Source: Alphaproteobacteria bacterium (GTDB lineage Bacteria; Myxococcota_A; UBA796; UBA2385). From it: DNA of 64,000 bases. The notes beneath the pieces were generated by a model. That model saw only the letters and a list, made by a program, of their open reading frames with translations. It was not told the origin of the DNA and ran no database searches. Location: positions 1-64,000 of the forward strand of contig JACKEY010000015.1 of the NCBI GenBank assembly GCA_020632755.1. The letters run 5' to 3'. The number at the start of each line of letters is the position of its first letter. Position 1 is the stretch's first letter. The translations under genes were made by a program, and so were the position numbers. This document shows positions 7,544 through 16,010 of this stretch, in pieces.

Positions 7544-10459
7544 CTAGCGCCGGCGGCGCAGCCCCACCAGCCCGATCAGGCCGACCAGCCAGCCGACGGC
7601 CAGCGGGGAGGAGGGCGCCGCAGCGCAGTTGCCGCAGCCTTCGTCCTTGGAGCCGCCATCGCCCGAGTCGGTTCCCCCGTCGTCGGATCCGCCGTCGCCG
7701 TCGGTGCCGCCGTCGGTGCCGCCGTCGGTGCCGCTGTCGGTGCCGCCGTCCCCGGGGTCACCGGAGTCGCCCGGGTCACCGGAGTCGCCCGGATCCTCGA
7801 CGTCGTCGCTCGGGTCGAGGGGGTCGGTGCCGTTGTCGACCTCGTCGCCGTCGGACACGCTGCCGTCGTCGGTGTCGGAGTCGAGCGGGTCGGTGCCGTG
7901 CTCCAGCACTTCCTCGCCGTCGCTCAGGCCGTCGTCGTCGCTGTCGGGGTCCAGCGGATCGGTGCCGTAGCCCAGCACTTCTTCGCCGTCGGACAGCCCG
8001 TCGTCGTCGGAGTCGGGATCGTCGGGGTCCGTGCCGTAGACATCGCGCTCGGACGGGTCGGACAGGCCGTCGCCGTCGCTGTCGACCAGGTCGTCTTCGG
8101 GGTCCAGCGGGTCGGTGCCGTCGGTCAGCACCTCGGCGCCGTCGCTGATGCCGCCGTCGTCCGTGTCGGCGTCCATCGGGTCGGTGCCGGTGCCTTCGAC
8201 GCTGCCGTCGCTGTAGCCGAGCTCCTCGCCGTCGCTCAGGCCGTCGTCGTCGCTGTCTTCGTCCATCGGGTCGGTGCCCGTGCCGTCCTTGCTGCCGTCG
8301 GACCAGCCGACCTCGTCGCCGTCGATCAGGCCGTCGTCGTCGCTGTCGTCGTCGAGCGCATCGGTGCCCGCACCCTCGACGCTGCCGTCGCTGTAGCCGA
8401 GCTCGTCGCCGTCGGTCAGGCCGTCGTCGTCGCTGTCGTCGTCGAGCGGATCGGTGCCCGTGCCTTCCTTGCTGCCGTCCGACCAGCCGACCTCGTCGCC
8501 GTCGATCAGGCCGTCGTCGTCGCTGTCGGGATCCAGCGGATCGGTGCCGGCGGTCGCTTCGTCGCCGTCGGACAGGCCGTCGGCGTCGCTGTCGTCGCTG
8601 AGCGGATCGGTGCCGTCGGTGACCTCGTCGCCGTCGCTGATGCCGTCGTCGTCGCTGTCGCTGTCCAGCGGGTCCGGTTCGTCGGGATCGCAGTCCAGCA
8701 GCCCGTCGTCGTCGGTGTCGGGGTCGAGCGGATCGGTGCCGGCGGTGACCTCGTCGCCGTCCAGGCAGCCGTCGTCGTCGGTGTCGGGGTCGAGCGGGTC
8801 GGTGCCGGTGTCGGTGACCTCCTCGTAGTCGGTGAGCCCGTCGTCGTCGGTGTCGCTGTCGAGGGGATCGGTGCCCTCGTCCGCCTCTTCGCCGTCGGTC
8901 AGGCCGTCGTCGTCGCTGTCGGGATCGAGCGGGTCGGTGCCGGCGTCGACCTCGTCCCCGTCGGAGACGCCGTCGTCGTCGGTGTCGGGGTCGAGCGGGT
9001 CGGTGCCCAGATCGCCCTCTTCGCCGTCGGTCAGGCCGTCGTCGTCGCTGTCGTCGTCGAGCGGGTCGGTGCCGGCGTCGACCTCGTCCCCGTCGGAGAT
9101 GCCGTCGTCGTCGGTGTCGGGGTCGAGCGGGTCGGTGCCGAGATCGCCTTCTTCACCGTCGGTCAGGCCGTCGTCGTCGCTGTCGTCGTCGAGCGGGTCG
9201 GTGCCGGCGTCGACCTCGTCCCCGTCGGAGACGCCGTCGTCATCGCTGTCGGGGTCGAGCGGGTCGGTGCCGGCGTCGATCTCGTCGCCGTCGGTCAGGC
9301 CGTCGTCGTCGCTGTCGGGGTCGAAGGGATCGGGCTCGTCGGGATCGCAGTCCGCCAGCCCGTCGCCGTCGCCGTCCGCCACGGTCGGGTCGGTGCCGAG
9401 CAGCACCTCTTCGCCGTCGGTGCAGCCGTCGTCGTCGGTGTCGGCGTCCCGCGGGTCCGTGCCCAGGCCGGGCTCGTCGATGTCGAGCACGTCGTCGCCG
9501 TCGCTGTCGTCGTCGAGGTAGTCGGGGATGCCGTCGTCGTCGCTGTGATCGTTGCTCGGGTCGTAGTCGCCGTCGAGGTCTTCTTCTTCGTCGCTGTAGC
9601 CGTCGCTGTCGCTGTCGATGCTCTCGACCGACACGCCCAGCACGGCGTAGGGGAAGACCAGGCAGTCGCCCGAGGTCGACGTGGTGAGCGCGACCTCGGT
9701 GTCGCCGGAGAGCACGCCGGTGCTGCCGTCGAGGTCGAGCGCGTCCCAGCCGGCGTCGAAGCCCGGATCGGAGACCAGCGAAGCGCCACCCAGGTAGATC
9801 GCGCCGTCGGAGTAGGTCTGGCCGTCGCCGGCAGCCATCAGCAGGGTCACCTCGAGCGGCGTCGAGGGCACGACCAGGTCGGAGTAGGTGACGGACAGCG
9901 TGTCGCCCAGGGTCTCGAAGGTCTGGGCGCCGTCGTAGACGATGATCTGGGCCTGGGTGCCGGTGTCCCGCTGGCGGTACACCACGACCAGCGACGCACC
10001 GAACAGCTGCTGGCCGGACGTGCTGGCGCTCACCTCGTAGTCGCCGTTGCCGGTGATCAGGGACGTCACGTCGGCGCGGTACACGTCCGCCGCGGTGTAG
10101 CCCGCGGAGCTCCAGCAGGGGTCGCCGTCGGTGCCGATGCGCTCGGTGGTGACGGACGTGCCGTCGATGCTGGCGGTCCCGTCCGACGCGGTCGCGTACA
10201 TCATGCCGACGTACAGCCAGGCTTCCGCGACTTCCGCGCCGTCGGGGATGCCCGTCACGGACACGGTGCCCGGCGGAGCGGACGCCGACGCTTCGGAGAT
10301 GTGGGTGGCGAAGGTGATCCCGGCGCTGGTGACACCACCGCCGAACAGCATCTCGTCGTAGGACAGGCCGAGCTCGCCGTCGCCGTCGGCCCGGGCGACC
10401 CCGGGCAGGGCGAGCAGCGTGGTGAGCAGGGGCAGGACCAGGCGGGAGTCGGTTCGCAT
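7544..10459 (-). CDS. Secreted thrombospondin type-3 repeat protein with MYXO-CTERM-like tail
   Basis: A 971-residue surface protein. A signal peptide ends near residue 24 (GVARA). Residues 25 to about 280 form a mixed beta domain with few charges. Next comes an Asp-rich array of roughly two dozen units of the form DSDDDGLTDGDE...GTDPLD, which are calcium-binding TSP type-3 repeats. A Gly/Asp/Ser/Thr linker leads to CGNC, a hydrophobic helix and RRRR, the layout of MYXO-CTERM surface-sorting tails. ATG 10459 gives a clean signal peptide; longer upstream frames have none. The protein probably forms a stiff calcium-stabilised stalk on the cell surface. The array is highly repetitive at DNA level, so its length may vary or be misassembled. 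Confidence 0.9.
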   Translation of the reverse strand: MRTDSRLVLPLLTTLLALPGVARADGDGELGLSYDEMLFGGGVTSAGITFATHISEASASAPPGTVSVTGIPDGAEVAEAWLYVGMMYATASDGTASIDGTSVTTERIGTDGDPCWSSAGYTAADVYRADVTSLITGNGDYEVSASTSGQQLFGASLVVVYRQRDTGTQAQIIVYDGAQTFETLGDTLSVTYSDLVVPSTPLEVTLLMAAGDGQTYSDGAIYLGGASLVSDPGFDAGWDALDLDGSTGVLSGDTEVALTTSTSGDCLVFPYAVLGVSVESIDSDSDGYSDEEEDLDGDYDPSNDHSDDDGIPDYLDDDSDGDDVLDIDEPGLGTDPRDADTDDDGCTDGEEVLLGTDPTVADGDGDGLADCDPDEPDPFDPDSDDDGLTDGDEIDAGTDPLDPDSDDDGVSDGDEVDAGTDPLDDDSDDDGLTDGEEGDLGTDPLDPDTDDDGISDGDEVDAGTDPLDDDSDDDGLTDGEEGDLGTDPLDPDTDDDGVSDGDEVDAGTDPLDPDSDDDGLTDGEEADEGTDPLDSDTDDDGLTDYEEVTDTGTDPLDPDTDDDGCLDGDEVTAGTDPLDPDTDDDGLLDCDPDEPDPLDSDSDDDGISDGDEVTDGTDPLSDDSDADGLSDGDEATAGTDPLDPDSDDDGLIDGDEVGWSDGSKEGTGTDPLDDDSDDDGLTDGDELGYSDGSVEGAGTDALDDDSDDDGLIDGDEVGWSDGSKDGTGTDPMDEDSDDDGLSDGEELGYSDGSVEGTGTDPMDADTDDGGISDGAEVLTDGTDPLDPEDDLVDSDGDGLSDPSERDVYGTDPDDPDSDDDGLSDGEEVLGYGTDPLDPDSDDDGLSDGEEVLEHGTDPLDSDTDDGSVSDGDEVDNGTDPLDPSDDVEDPGDSGDPGDSGDPGDGGTDSGTDGGTDGGTDGDGGSDDGGTDSGDGGSKDEGCGNCAAAPSSPLAVGWLVGLIGLVGLRRRR
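8191..8550. repeat. 180-bp tandem duplication within the TSP3 array
   Basis: Two adjacent 180-base copies (60 residues, close to 8191-8370 and 8371-8550) differ at only a few positions. Each codes for longer TSP3 units that contain a YSDGSVEG or WSDGSKEG insert. Confidence 0.7.
8941..9272. repeat. 132-bp higher-order tandem repeat within the TSP3 array
   Basis: Copies start at 8941, 9073 and 9205 (the third partial). The first two differ at about five of 132 positions. Each unit codes for 44 residues, that is two TSP3 repeats, one with SDGDEVDAGTDP and one with TDGEEGDLGTDP. The near identity points to recent duplication or gene conversion. Confidence 0.8.
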
Positions 10460-10521
10460 GGGAACTCCGTGGCGCGGGGGAGGGGAGCGGAGGAGAGGGG
10501 AGGAGGGGGAAGGCGTCGGTA

Positions 10522-10959
10522 TCATGGGAGGCTGTCGGCAGCGGCGCGGATCGTTCGCCACAGCGCGTACAGGTGCCAGAGGGGGAGGAGGGCGACGAAT
10601 ATGGCGCCCCCGTGCAGCAGGGCATGCCCCGCCTTCTCCCGTGCTTCCTGGCGGGAGAGGAAGGCGCCGATGGCCATGCCGACCACGCCGAGGGTGACCG
10701 CGAGCCAGGGGTAGCCGAGCTCCGGCGTGGTCGGCTCGGTGTTGCCGCCCAGGATCGCGGCGCCCATGGCAAGGAAGGGGCCGAAGCGGATCGCCGCGAA
10801 GGTGCCGATGACCGCGGCGCCGATGGCACTCATCAGCGACAGCGTCGACAGGGCCGCGCCGACCCGGCGCTTGAACGAGCGCGTCCGCTGCGCGCCGTCG
10901 CTCGGCACGTGCTGGGGCTGCGGGTCGGTCGGTCGGGAGCGCTGCGTCCGGCTCACCAC
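10522..10959 (-). CDS. Small membrane protein of unknown function
   Basis: A 145-residue protein with a basic, Pro/Gln-rich N-terminus of about 32 residues and three predicted membrane helices (about 34-60, 83-102, 113-135). No family motif is recognised. The start is one of two adjacent GTG codons (10959 or 10956), supported by GGGAGG about eight bases upstream. It stands alone, upstream of the TSP3 protein gene on the same strand with a 62-base gap, and is divergent from the aminotransferase operon. Confidence 0.7.
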   Translation of the reverse strand: MVSRTQRSRPTDPQPQHVPSDGAQRTRSFKRRVGAALSTLSLMSAIGAAVIGTFAAIRFGPFLAMGAAILGGNTEPTTPELGYPWLAVTLGVVGMAIGAFLSRQEAREKAGHALLHGGAIFVALLPLWHLYALWRTIRAAADSLP

Positions 10960-11066
10960 GTTGCACCTCCCGCGATCAGTGTACCGCCGTCGCGGGCCAC
11001 CCGCGCGACGCGACGGGGTCCTGTCCGCCCCGATAGACCCCCTCCTCCACCCTGCCCGAGGCCCCC

Positions 11067-12365
11067 GTGGACGGCCGATCCCTGCCCCTCCTCCGCACCC
11101 CCGTGCCCGGTCCTCGCTCGCGGTCCTTCGTCGATCGCCTGGCCCGCGCCGAGTGCCCGGCCATCACGGCGCGCCGGGCGCGTCGGGCGGCCGCGCTGGG
11201 GGTGGCCGACACCGATCCCATCGTCTGGGAGTCCGCCCTCGGCGCGAACGTCCAGGACGTCGACGGCAACGTCTACATCGACCTGACCGCCGGCTTCGGC
11301 GTGGCCGCGGCGGGGCACCGCGATCCCGACGTGGTGGCCGCCCTGCACGCCCAGGCCGACACCCTGCTGCACGCCATGGGCGACGCCTTCCCGGATCCGC
11401 GGCGCATCGAGCTGCTCGAGCGGCTCCAGCAGCTGACGGGCATGGATCGGGCGATCCTGGGCAGCTCCGGCAGCGACGCGGTGGAAGCGGCGCTCAAGAC
11501 GGCGCGGGTCGCCACGGGCCGCGACGGCGTGCTGGCCTTCGATCGCGGCTACCACGGGCTGCCCTACGGCGTGCTGGTCGCCAGCGACTACAAGGCCGAC
11601 GCCTTCCGCGGGCCCTTCGCGGGGCAGCTGGGGCCCCACGTCCATCACGCCGACTTCGGCGGGGCGCTGCCCGATGTCGACTGGCTCGCCACCCACGACA
11701 TCGGCGCGGTGCTGGTCGAGCCCATCCAGGGCCGCGGCGGTGTGCGTGTGCCGCCCCCGGAGTGGCTGGCGTCGCTGCGTGCCCGCTGCGATCAGGCCGG
11801 CGCGCTGCTGATCTTCGACGAGATCTACACGGGCTTCGGCCGCACCGGTCGCTGGTTCGCCTTCCAGGACGTCGGCGTGAAGCCCGACCTGCTGTGCGTC
11901 GGCAAGGGCATGGCCGGTGGTTTCCCGATCAGCGCCTGCCTGGGCACCGCCCGCGCGATGGACGCGTGGGGGGCCAGCAAGGGCGAGGCGCTGCACACCC
12001 AGACCTTCCTGGGCAACCCGCTGGGCTGCGCGATGGCCCTGGCCAGCATCGGGTCCATCGAGCGGCAGCTGCCCGAGGTGCTGGACAAGGGCGAGTGGCT
12101 GCGCGAGCGGCTGCACGGGCTGGGGCTGCCGGTGCGCGGCCGCGGACTGCTGCTGGGCATCGAGCTCCCCGACGGGCCCGACGCGCTGGCGACCAGCGGC
12201 GCGCTGCTGCAGCGGGGCTTCATCGTGCTGCCGTCGGGCGAGGCGCGGCCCGGCGACGATCCGCGCCGCGCCGTGGTGCTGTGCCTGACCCCGCCCCTGT
12301 GCATCACCGTCGATCAGCTGGCGGCCTTCGTCGACGCGCTGGCCGACGTGCGGGCGTCGGCATGA
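11067..12365 (+). CDS. Class III (omega-type) PLP aminotransferase
   Basis: A 432-residue PLP enzyme of the class III family, which includes 4-aminobutyrate, acetylornithine and omega-amino acid transaminases and often uses aldehydes as amino acceptors. Visible landmarks are GSSGSDAVEAALK (phosphate binding), the FDRGYHG segment, LIFDEIYTGFGRTG, the Schiff-base lysine Lys280 in CVGKGMAGGFP, and HTQTFLGNPLGCAMA. The length is normal. GTG 11067 is used as start because upstream sequence in frame lacks a better codon. The stop overlaps the next gene (ATGA). Together with the LuxE- and LuxC-like genes it probably aminates an aldehyde made by them; the actual substrate cannot be read from sequence. 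Confidence 0.88.
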   Translation: MDGRSLPLLRTPVPGPRSRSFVDRLARAECPAITARRARRAAALGVADTDPIVWESALGANVQDVDGNVYIDLTAGFGVAAAGHRDPDVVAALHAQADTLLHAMGDAFPDPRRIELLERLQQLTGMDRAILGSSGSDAVEAALKTARVATGRDGVLAFDRGYHGLPYGVLVASDYKADAFRGPFAGQLGPHVHHADFGGALPDVDWLATHDIGAVLVEPIQGRGGVRVPPPEWLASLRARCDQAGALLIFDEIYTGFGRTGRWFAFQDVGVKPDLLCVGKGMAGGFPISACLGTARAMDAWGASKGEALHTQTFLGNPLGCAMALASIGSIERQLPEVLDKGEWLRERLHGLGLPVRGRGLLLGIELPDGPDALATSGALLQRGFIVLPSGEARPGDDPRRAVVLCLTPPLCITVDQLAAFVDALADVRASA

Positions 12366-13384
12366 GCGCCTTCCCCGCGGACCTGCTCGCGGACCTGCAC
12401 GCCTTCATCGGCGGCGGTCCGGGCGACTTCGGCGCGCTGGCGCTGCGGTTGTACCGCTGGCAGCGGGCCTGCAACCGCGAGTACGACGCGCTCTGCACCC
12501 TGCCCGTGGACGCCGTCGCCGACTGGACCGACATCGAGGCCGTGCCGGTCGGGCTGTTCCGCGACCTGACGCTGACCAGCTTCCCCGCGGACCGGGCCCG
12601 CGTGGTGTTCCGCACCAGCGGCACGACGTCCGGGCGGCGCGGCGCCCACCGGGCGCTGGACACGCTGCTCTACGACCTGGGCGCCCGGCGGTGGGCCGAA
12701 GCCTGCCTGGGACCGCTGCCGCGGGTCGGCGTCAGCCTGGCGCCGTCGGGTCCGGACTCGTCCCTCGGCCACATGTGCGACGACTTCGTGCCCGGCATGC
12801 CGCGGTTCTTCTCGGGGGACACCGGGGTCGACGCCGCCGGCGCCTGGCGGGCGCTGGCCACCCTGGACGCGCCGGCCTTCGTGCCCGGCACGGCCTTCGC
12901 CTTCGACGCGCTGATCCAGGCGGCGTCCGACCCCGTGCCCTTGCCGGCCGGGTCGATCGTCATGGTCACGGGCGGCGGCAAGGGCCGCGACATGGTGCTC
13001 GACGAGCCGGCCCTGGGCCGGGCCCTGGCGCGGCTGCTGCCTGGGGCGCGCATCGTCGGCGAGTACGGCATGACCGAGCTGTCCAGCCAGCTGTGGGCCG
13101 AGCCCTGGGGCGCGCCCTACCGCCCGCCGCCCTGGCTGCGGGTGCGGGCGGTCGATCCCTGGACGGGCGCGGCGAAGGCCCCCGGCGAGGAGGGGCTGCT
13201 GCGGTTCTTCGACCTGGCGAACCGCTGGAGCGTGCTGGCCGTCGAGACGCAGGACATGGGCATCGTCGACGAGGCGGGGGCCGTGACCCTGCGGGGCCGG
13301 CTGCCCGGCGCGCCGGCCCGGGGCTGCTCGCTGACGGTCGAAGAGGCGCTGGCCCGGGTGGCCGCCACCGGGGTCGACGGGTGA
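12362..13384 (+). CDS. LuxE-like acyl-protein synthetase / acid-activating ligase
   Basis: A 340-residue member of the LuxE family, related to phenylacetate-CoA-ligase-type adenylating enzymes. In bioluminescent bacteria LuxE activates a fatty acid with ATP and passes the acyl group to LuxC. The nucleotide-binding motif RTSGTTSG is at residues 84-91, a second glycine-rich loop is VTGGGKGRD, and the adenylate motif GEYGMTELSSQ begins at 233. The C-terminus has LANRWSVLAVETQDMG, where the family keeps its Asp. It overlaps the aminotransferase stop (ATGA) and the LuxC-like start (GTGA). No luciferase or LuxD thioesterase is present in the window, so light production is not implied. Confidence 0.85.
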   Translation: MSAFPADLLADLHAFIGGGPGDFGALALRLYRWQRACNREYDALCTLPVDAVADWTDIEAVPVGLFRDLTLTSFPADRARVVFRTSGTTSGRRGAHRALDTLLYDLGARRWAEACLGPLPRVGVSLAPSGPDSSLGHMCDDFVPGMPRFFSGDTGVDAAGAWRALATLDAPAFVPGTAFAFDALIQAASDPVPLPAGSIVMVTGGGKGRDMVLDEPALGRALARLLPGARIVGEYGMTELSSQLWAEPWGAPYRPPPWLRVRAVDPWTGAAKAPGEEGLLRFFDLANRWSVLAVETQDMGIVDEAGAVTLRGRLPGAPARGCSLTVEEALARVAATGVDG

Positions 13385-14421
13385 TCCCGCCGCAGCAGGT
13401 CATCGACGGCAGCGACGTGGTCGAGGCGCTGCGTGCGCTCGGGCGGCTGGACGCCGCGCCGCTGTCCCAGGGGCTGTCGGCGCCGCTGGCCCGTCGCTGC
13501 CTGGACGTGGCACTGGCCCCGCTCCAGGTCGAGCCGCTGAGCCTGGCCGCGTCGGCCGCTCCGCACCGCTCCCGCCCGCGATCGGTGGCGGTGGTGGTCG
13601 CCCATGGCGTCTTCACGTCCCCCATCGAGTGGGTCGCGCTCTACGCCACCGCGGGCATCGAGGTCGGCGTCAAGGCGCCGTCGGCGGACCCGGCCCTGTG
13701 CGCGGCGCTGGTCGGCTGCCTGCAGCGGCGCGGCCTGCCGGTGCGGTCGGTCGGGGCCGACGAACTCGGCGGCTTCGAGGTCATCGTCGTGTTCGGCAGC
13801 GACGAGACCGTCGCCGCCCTGCGCGCGGCCCACCCGGGTCGGCGGGTGGTCGGGTTCGGCCACCGGGTGAGCGCCGCGCTGGTGGATGTACCAGCCGATC
13901 GCGACGCCCGGCGGCAGCTGGCCCGGGCGCTCTCCTGGGACGTGGCGGCCTACGACAGCCGCGGCTGCATGGCGCCGGTGGCCATCCTGGCCCGCGGCGA
14001 CGCGGCGGCGCTGGCTGGCGAGCTGCACGGCGCCCTGGGCGAGCTCCAGCACGAGCTGCCGCGCGGGGACGTCGATCCCGGCCTGGGCCCCGAGTGGCGG
14101 CGGCGCCTCGGCCTCGCGCGGGCGCGGGGGACCGCGCAGGTCGGCCCGGCCCACGCCGTGCTCCTCCTCCCCGGCGAGCACCTCGTCCCCGCCGCCCTGC
14201 CCCGCATGGCGGTCGTGCACCCCGTCGAAGGGGACCCCGCCTCGGCCGGCCTCCTCCTCTCCAGCCTCCCCCTGTCCAGCATCGCGGCGACCGACGCCTT
14301 CCGGGAGGCGGCCGCCCGGCTGGCGCCCCGGGTGACCGCCCCAGGGCGCCTGCAGCAGCCGGACTTCCCGCGGCGGCACGACGGCGTGGAGATGCTCGGC
14401 TGCGTGCTCGCCGAGCGGTAG
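13381..14421 (+). CDS. LuxC-like acyl-CoA / acyl-protein reductase
   Basis: A 346-residue protein of the LuxC reductase family, distantly related to aldehyde dehydrogenases, which reduces an enzyme-bound acyl group to an aldehyde with NADPH. The acyl-accepting cysteine is Cys196 in YDSRGCMAPV, matching the conserved family motif. A Rossmann-like stretch (VIVVFGSDETVAALR) and GRRVVGFGHRVS precede it, as in LuxC. At 346 residues it is somewhat shorter than the roughly 480 of luminous bacteria, mostly at the N-terminus. The GTG start overlaps the LuxE-like stop. Its product aldehyde is a natural substrate for the aminotransferase two genes upstream. Confidence 0.85.
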   Translation: MIPPQQVIDGSDVVEALRALGRLDAAPLSQGLSAPLARRCLDVALAPLQVEPLSLAASAAPHRSRPRSVAVVVAHGVFTSPIEWVALYATAGIEVGVKAPSADPALCAALVGCLQRRGLPVRSVGADELGGFEVIVVFGSDETVAALRAAHPGRRVVGFGHRVSAALVDVPADRDARRQLARALSWDVAAYDSRGCMAPVAILARGDAAALAGELHGALGELQHELPRGDVDPGLGPEWRRRLGLARARGTAQVGPAHAVLLLPGEHLVPAALPRMAVVHPVEGDPASAGLLLSSLPLSSIAATDAFREAAARLAPRVTAPGRLQQPDFPRRHDGVEMLGCVLAER

Positions 14422-14431
14422 GCTGCGGCCC

Positions 14432-15979
14432 ATGCCCGCTGAACCGACCCCTCCCACTGCTCCGGTCTCGCGCCGGGATCGGCTGCTGCTGTCGGCGCTG
14501 GCCCTGGTGGCCGTCGGCTTCGCGGCCGCGATGGCCCTCGGCCCCCTCGAGGGGGTCGCCCACGTCAGCGACGAGGTCGCCTACACCCTGCAGGCGAAGC
14601 TGTTCGCGGGCGGCATGCGCGTGGGCCCGCCGGCCGACAACCCGTCGATGCTGCTGTACCCCTTCTGGCAGACCGGCCCCGTCAGCTACGCGGTCTTCCC
14701 GCCGGGCTGGCCCATGCTGCTGGCGGCGGGCGTGGCCGTGGGCCTGCCCTGGGCCGTCAACGCCCTGCTGGCCGGGGCCCTGCCGCCACTGAGCTTCCTG
14801 CTGGCCACCGCCTGGGGGCGCCCGGGCGAAGAAGCCCGGCTGGCCGCGATGGTCGCCGCGCTCTCGCCCGGGATCGTGCTGCTGTCGGGCTCGCGCATGG
14901 CGCACACGTCGGTGCTGGTGGCCCTGCTGGCCGCGCTGGTGCTGGTGGCCCGTCGCCGCGACGGAGCGGTGGCCTGGCTGCTCGGCGGGGCGGGGCTCGC
15001 CTATGTGCTGCTGGCCCGGCCCTTCGACGGCGTCGTGCTGGGCGGGCCGCTCATCGTGGCGGGCCTGCTGCGCGGGCGCGGCCCGGCGCGGCTGTCGTGG
15101 GTGGTGCTGCCGGCCCTGGCGGCCGGCTGGCTGCTGCTGGACAACCAGCGCCTGACCGGCGACGCGCTGACCTTCCCGGTCGGCCCCTGGTGGGACGCCT
15201 TCGTGGCGGGCACCGGGCACCCCCCCGGCTGCAACGCCCTGGGCTTCGGCGACACCATCGGCTGTCACCCGACCTTCGGATCCTGGGGCCACAGCCCGGC
15301 CAAGGCGTCGGCCATCGCCTGGGATGCACTGGTGGTGTTGGATCGCCACCTGCTGGGGCTACCGGGCGGCCTGTTGCTGGCGGCCGTCGGCGCCGTGCGG
15401 CTCAGGCGCCCCGAGCCGCTGCTGGCCTTCGTGTTGGTCGTCGCCGGCTACGCCCTGTACTGGTCCCCCGGCAACGTCTACGGCGCGCGCTTCTACCACC
15501 CGCTCTACGCCGTGCTGCCGGTCCTGGTCGCCGTCGCGGCGGGCATGCTCCCCGCGCGCCTGCGGGGTGTGCTGCCGGCCCTGGTGCTGGGCGTGACGGC
15601 GTCGGTCGGCCTGGCCCGCAGCGCGCGCGAGCTGTCCGATCACTACTGGTGCGGCGACGGCGAGGTCGCGCGCCTGCTCGACGCCGAGGGCATCGACGAA
15701 GGCGTGGTCTTCGTCCAGGGCAACGGCGTTCGCGAGACGGGCTGGCCGTGGGTCGGCTTCCCCTCGTTCACCTGCGATCCGCTGCTCGAGTCGGGCGACG
15801 CCATGCAGCTGATGGACCCGACGCGCACCGCGGGGGGCCTGCAGGTGCGCCACGCCCTGCCGGACGCGCTCCAGACGGCGGCCTACCTCGACCAGCACGC
15901 GCCGGACTCCCGGGCCTGGCGGCTCGAGCACGACATCACCCGCGATCGCTACTCGCTGCGCGAGCTGAAGCGGCGCTGA
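14432..15979 (+). CDS. GT-C-fold membrane protein (ArnT/PMT-like glycosyltransferase)
   Basis: A 515-residue protein with about ten to eleven membrane helices and a short periplasmic C-terminal domain. The first extracytoplasmic loop contains HVSDEVAYTLQAK with adjacent Asp47-Glu48, the typical acidic pair of GT-C enzymes that transfer sugars from polyprenyl-phosphate donors. It lies 10 bases after the LuxC-like gene, so it probably belongs to the same operon, which hints at a lipid or surface product. Its donor could come from the polyprenol-phosphate mannose synthase encoded at 20678-21409; this is inference. Acceptor unknown. Confidence 0.7.
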   Translation: MPAEPTPPTAPVSRRDRLLLSALALVAVGFAAAMALGPLEGVAHVSDEVAYTLQAKLFAGGMRVGPPADNPSMLLYPFWQTGPVSYAVFPPGWPMLLAAGVAVGLPWAVNALLAGALPPLSFLLATAWGRPGEEARLAAMVAALSPGIVLLSGSRMAHTSVLVALLAALVLVARRRDGAVAWLLGGAGLAYVLLARPFDGVVLGGPLIVAGLLRGRGPARLSWVVLPALAAGWLLLDNQRLTGDALTFPVGPWWDAFVAGTGHPPGCNALGFGDTIGCHPTFGSWGHSPAKASAIAWDALVVLDRHLLGLPGGLLLAAVGAVRLRRPEPLLAFVLVVAGYALYWSPGNVYGARFYHPLYAVLPVLVAVAAGMLPARLRGVLPALVLGVTASVGLARSARELSDHYWCGDGEVARLLDAEGIDEGVVFVQGNGVRETGWPWVGFPSFTCDPLLESGDAMQLMDPTRTAGGLQVRHALPDALQTAAYLDQHAPDSRAWRLEHDITRDRYSLRELKRR

Positions 15980-16010
15980 GCCCCCTGCACCCTCTGTGTC
16001 AGGGCCTCAG
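15976..16010. terminator. Bidirectional hairpin containing both stop codons
   Basis: Arms CTGAG (15976-15980) and CTCAG (16006-16010) pair, followed inward by a small internal loop and CCCTG/CAGGG, with a 12-base loop. The TGA of the plus-strand gene and the TGA of the minus-strand gene lie opposite each other in the stem. There is no T-tract. Confidence 0.55.

Noticed and set aside
3060..7547. A 1495-residue plus-strand open frame
   Set aside because: It overlaps four minus-strand genes with clear motifs (rhomboid and the kinase operon). Long antisense frames are expected in DNA with such high GC at third positions.
7544..9620. CRISPR array suggested by the regular repeats
   Set aside because: The repeats are in-frame coding TSP3 units without unique spacers, and no cas genes are near.
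7490..10714. A 1074-residue open frame on the plus strand opposite the TSP3 protein, rich in Val, Ala and Gly
   Set aside because: It is the complement of the Asp-rich repeat array. It has no signal peptide, ribosome site or known motif, and the minus-strand gene explains the region fully.
11067..14421. A bioluminescence (lux) operon
   Set aside because: LuxC- and LuxE-like genes are present but luxA, luxB and luxD are not, and an aminotransferase takes their place.
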